Below are positions 62,005 to 64,000 of a stretch of 64,000 nt of DNA, piece by piece (within the stretch, counting starts at the first letter, position 1; each line of letters begins with the position of its first letter). A model generated the notes under the pieces. The model worked only from the letters and a program-made list of their open reading frames with translations, was not told the DNA's origin and did not search any database. The translations under genes and the position numbers were made by a program. Source of the DNA: G963665085 sp963665085 (GTDB lineage: Bacteria; Bacteroidota; Bacteroidia; Bacteroidales; JAAAOM01); the NCBI GenBank assembly GCA_963665085.2, contig CAXXXS010000001.1, positions 434,001 to 498,000 on the forward strand, given 5' to 3'.

Positions 62005-64000
62005 TTAAAGCTTGTTAGCTATTGTTACAATAACCAATGCAGTGGAAGATATTGCAGAAGCCATACTAATCCATTGCTGAGCAGATATTCTTTCTTTTTC
62101 TGGTTTTGCCGGTACTACTATCTCTGCACCAGGCTCAACTTTCGGATAATCTTTAAAAAAGAAGAAGTTTTTCGTTCTATCAACAGAACCATTTGCATAA
62201 ATAATATATGCCTGATTACGTTTTGCGTTTGAGGCAAACCCTCCTGCCTGATAAATATATTTTTTAAAGAATTTATTTTGATCATACCTTACTGTTACAG
62301 GATATAATAGTGCCCCACTAAGTCTAACAGTTTGCAATTGTTCCGGAATCCTTAATATATCACCATCTTCAAGAAACAGATCATATTTTGATTTTGGATT
62401 TGCAATAATTTGCTTCAAATCAATACCAATGGCTTGTTCTTTTTCCTTTGGAACAGCGAACTCTACAGAATCCTCAGATTCTCTCATTATAGCCTCTAAG
62501 GCCCTTTCTCTTTCGTCCTCTCTCTCCTGGTCTATTTTTCTTAATAAAGTAGCCCCACTAAGATATGCTTCGGATGTAATTCCTCCAGCTCGTGCAATTA
62601 AATCCGAAATGCGTTCATTCTTATTAATTAACACATATTCTCCTGGAAATGAAACTTCTCCCTCCACCATAATAGATTGTTGTTCCTCATAACCAGGTGA
62701 TTTTCTAACGATAATAACATCAAAAGGCATCAGCTCAAAATCAGATGCTTTATCATTAATATTTAATGTTTTTGATATAGGAAATTGAAAAACTTCTGCA
62801 ATACCTATTGATGTTGTAATAGCATCACTATTTTTAATTCTCCTTGCAATCTCTATTCTGGCAAAAGATGCTGATTCTAAGAATCCTCCTGCTTCAAGAA
62901 TAATAGCTCCTAAAGTCATCCTCTGACTATATGGATATTCTCCAGGCCTTTGAATTTCTCCCTCTAAGGTTATTATCTTTTCTTCCTCCAAATCAAGAAT
63001 ACTTGGAATTTTAATAAAATCCTCCCGTTTTAATAAAATATCTTCAGATTCGTTATTCATCACTTTTACAGGATCAAACGAAATAGCTTCTGTCCTGAGA
63101 TCTTCTCCAAGTCGATAAATATATCCACGTGATAAAAACGCATCCTCTCTATATCCTTCTGCTCGCTCAATAAGTTGCTTAAGAGTCATATCTTTTTGTA
63201 AAGCATAAACCCCCTCTCTATAAACGGCACCCCTAATCTCAATTCTATTTGAAAATTTCTCTAATATTGGGTCTACTTGAATATTATCAGCATTTTGAAG
63301 TTGTGTTTGTCCAAATAGATCGTTAGAGACATCCAGAACTTCTCGCTCTCTTTCTCCACTACGAAATATCCTAACCCGTGATTTGTATGCTTCTCCTTTA
63401 AATCCACCCGAGAATTCGATTAGATCTTTTAAAGTTTCTTCCTGCTTAAATTCATAAATACCTGTCCTAACCACTTCACCTTCTATCTCAACCCGGCTTG
63501 AATAAGGCGGAACAAAAACAATATCTTCATCCCTTAACCGTATATTTGAAGGAGTTTCACCTTTTATCAAGAAATCATATAAGTCAAGTTGCTTGTATTC
63601 TTTTCCTTCTCTAATAATTTTAATCTCCCTAAAAGAGCCATTAATATTTGGACCTCCTGCATAATATAAAGCATTAAATGCTGTTGCCAAGGCAGGAAGT
63701 GAATAGGTACCTGGTAAGTTAACATCTCCTGATACTGTAACTTTGATTGTTCGAAGATTTCCAAGACTTACTTGTAAAAAAGTATTAGGATTTGAACCTG
63801 ATAATCCTGAATAAATACTAGAAAGCTTATCCTTTATTTTTGTACTTGCTTTATCAATTGTTAAACCCGTAAGATAAACAGGCCCAAGTGCATCTATAAA
63901 TATATACCCCTCTGGATTAACTGATAGGGTATAATTTTGTTGTGATGCTCCCCAGATATCAATATTTATCTCATCACCAGCCCCTATTTGATAGTTTGAT
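62005..64000 (-). CDS. Multi-SLBB polysaccharide export protein, Wza-like (start truncated)
   Basis: The frame continues without a stop from 62005 to the window end; at least 665 residues are visible and the true start is outside. The visible start is a Poly_export region (YQIGAGDEINIDIWG), followed by about five SLBB domains (EGEVVRTGIYEFKQEETLKDL and like blocks), ending in a single membrane segment (ISSTALVIVTIANKL). It forms the export channel or its periplasmic part for capsule/exopolysaccharide. The visible TTG at 63690 is internal and not a start. Ends 3 bases from the convergent HU-SPOR gene. Confidence 0.9.
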   Translation of the reverse strand, partial: SNYQIGAGDEINIDIWGASQQNYTLSVNPEGYIFIDALGPVYLTGLTIDKASTKIKDKLSSIYSGLSGSNPNTFLQVSLGNLRTIKVTVSGDVNLPGTYSLPALATAFNALYYAGGPNINGSFREIKIIREGKEYKQLDLYDFLIKGETPSNIRLRDEDIVFVPPYSSRVEIEGEVVRTGIYEFKQEETLKDLIEFSGGFKGEAYKSRVRIFRSGEREREVLDVSNDLFGQTQLQNADNIQVDPILEKFSNRIEIRGAVYREGVYALQKDMTLKQLIERAEGYREDAFLSRGYIYRLGEDLRTEAISFDPVKVMNNESEDILLKREDFIKIPSILDLEEEKIITLEGEIQRPGEYPYSQRMTLGAIILEAGGFLESASFARIEIARRIKNSDAITTSIGIAEVFQFPISKTLNINDKASDFELMPFDVIIVRKSPGYEEQQSIMVEGEVSFPGEYVLINKNERISDLIARAGGITSEAYLSGATLLRKIDQEREDERERALEAIMRESEDSVEFAVPKEKEQAIGIDLKQIIANPKSKYDLFLEDGDILRIPEQLQTVRLSGALLYPVTVRYDQNKFFKKYIYQAGGFASNAKRNQAYIIYANGSVDRTKNFFFFKDYPKVEPGAEIVVPAKPEKERISAQQWISMASAISSTALVIVTIANKL

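Noticed and set aside
63567..63764. 65-codon minus-strand frame near the right end
   Set aside because: Shadow of the SLBB export protein, whose own frame continues unbroken to the window edge.

Overview
The window looks like chromosomal DNA of an anaerobic or facultatively anaerobic member of the Bacteroidota (Bacteroidales/Marinilabiliales-like; I cannot name a genus). The grounds are AT-rich DNA, the -7 promoter element TAnnTTTG in front of many genes, few Shine-Dalgarno sites, a TonB-dependent receptor with a carboxypeptidase-like N-terminal domain, an HU/CCDC81-SPOR protein, DUF3108 and GxxExxY proteins, a Bacteroidota-type long PurF paralogue, and two energy-conserving hydrogenases. No rRNA, tRNA, CRISPR array, insertion sequence or prophage was seen.

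Layout. 1-2400: an OmpR-type two-component system (regulator cut by the window edge) next to two tandem, diverged copies of a small-RNA gene, each preceded by four 10-bp-phased TTTAAC-like boxes. 2400-18100: housekeeping genes (Hsp20, TonB receptor, PurF-like amidotransferase, GNAT acyltransferase, aroA, tadA, aspS, a degenerate cysteine-synthase homologue, metZ). 18300-31735: signalling genes (hybrid PAS kinase, CBS-PAS sigma-54 activator, chemoreceptor, degenerate kinase). Between these lies a compact envelope cluster, LolA-like / YidD / two paralogous TPR-membrane proteins, followed by ychF. 31875-35650: DUF3108, a seven-bladed WD40 protein, a SpoIIE-type phosphatase and a GxxExxY protein flanked by palindromic elements.

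35717-54670 is a hydrogen-metabolism island. On the minus strand, ten genes encode an HndABCD/HydABC-type electron-bifurcating [FeFe] hydrogenase together with a HydS-like [FeFe] paralogue, two DRTGG proteins, an RsbW-like ATPase, a second GHKL ATPase and a PHP phosphoesterase. The plus-strand SpoIIE phosphatase lies just beyond the end of this cluster. Its promoter overlaps a perfect 44-bp palindrome whose core fits a Rex operator. On the plus strand come an M1 peptidase fused to a probable barrel, rex itself, a second Rex-like operator and a Hox-type [NiFe] hydrogenase operon (hoxF-U-Y-H, maturation protease, DHOD-like flavoprotein). The likely logic is that Rex senses NADH/NAD+ and controls both hydrogenases, while a HydS/phospho-signalling module may sense H2 or redox state. 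The HydEFG and Hyp maturation genes are not in the window.

54897-64000: a NUMOD4-HNH protein, an MFS sugar porter, a nucleotide-sugar/surface-polysaccharide cluster (rfbB, galE, sugar N-acetyltransferase, DegT aminotransferase), an HU-SPOR protein and the start-truncated end of a multi-SLBB polysaccharide export protein.
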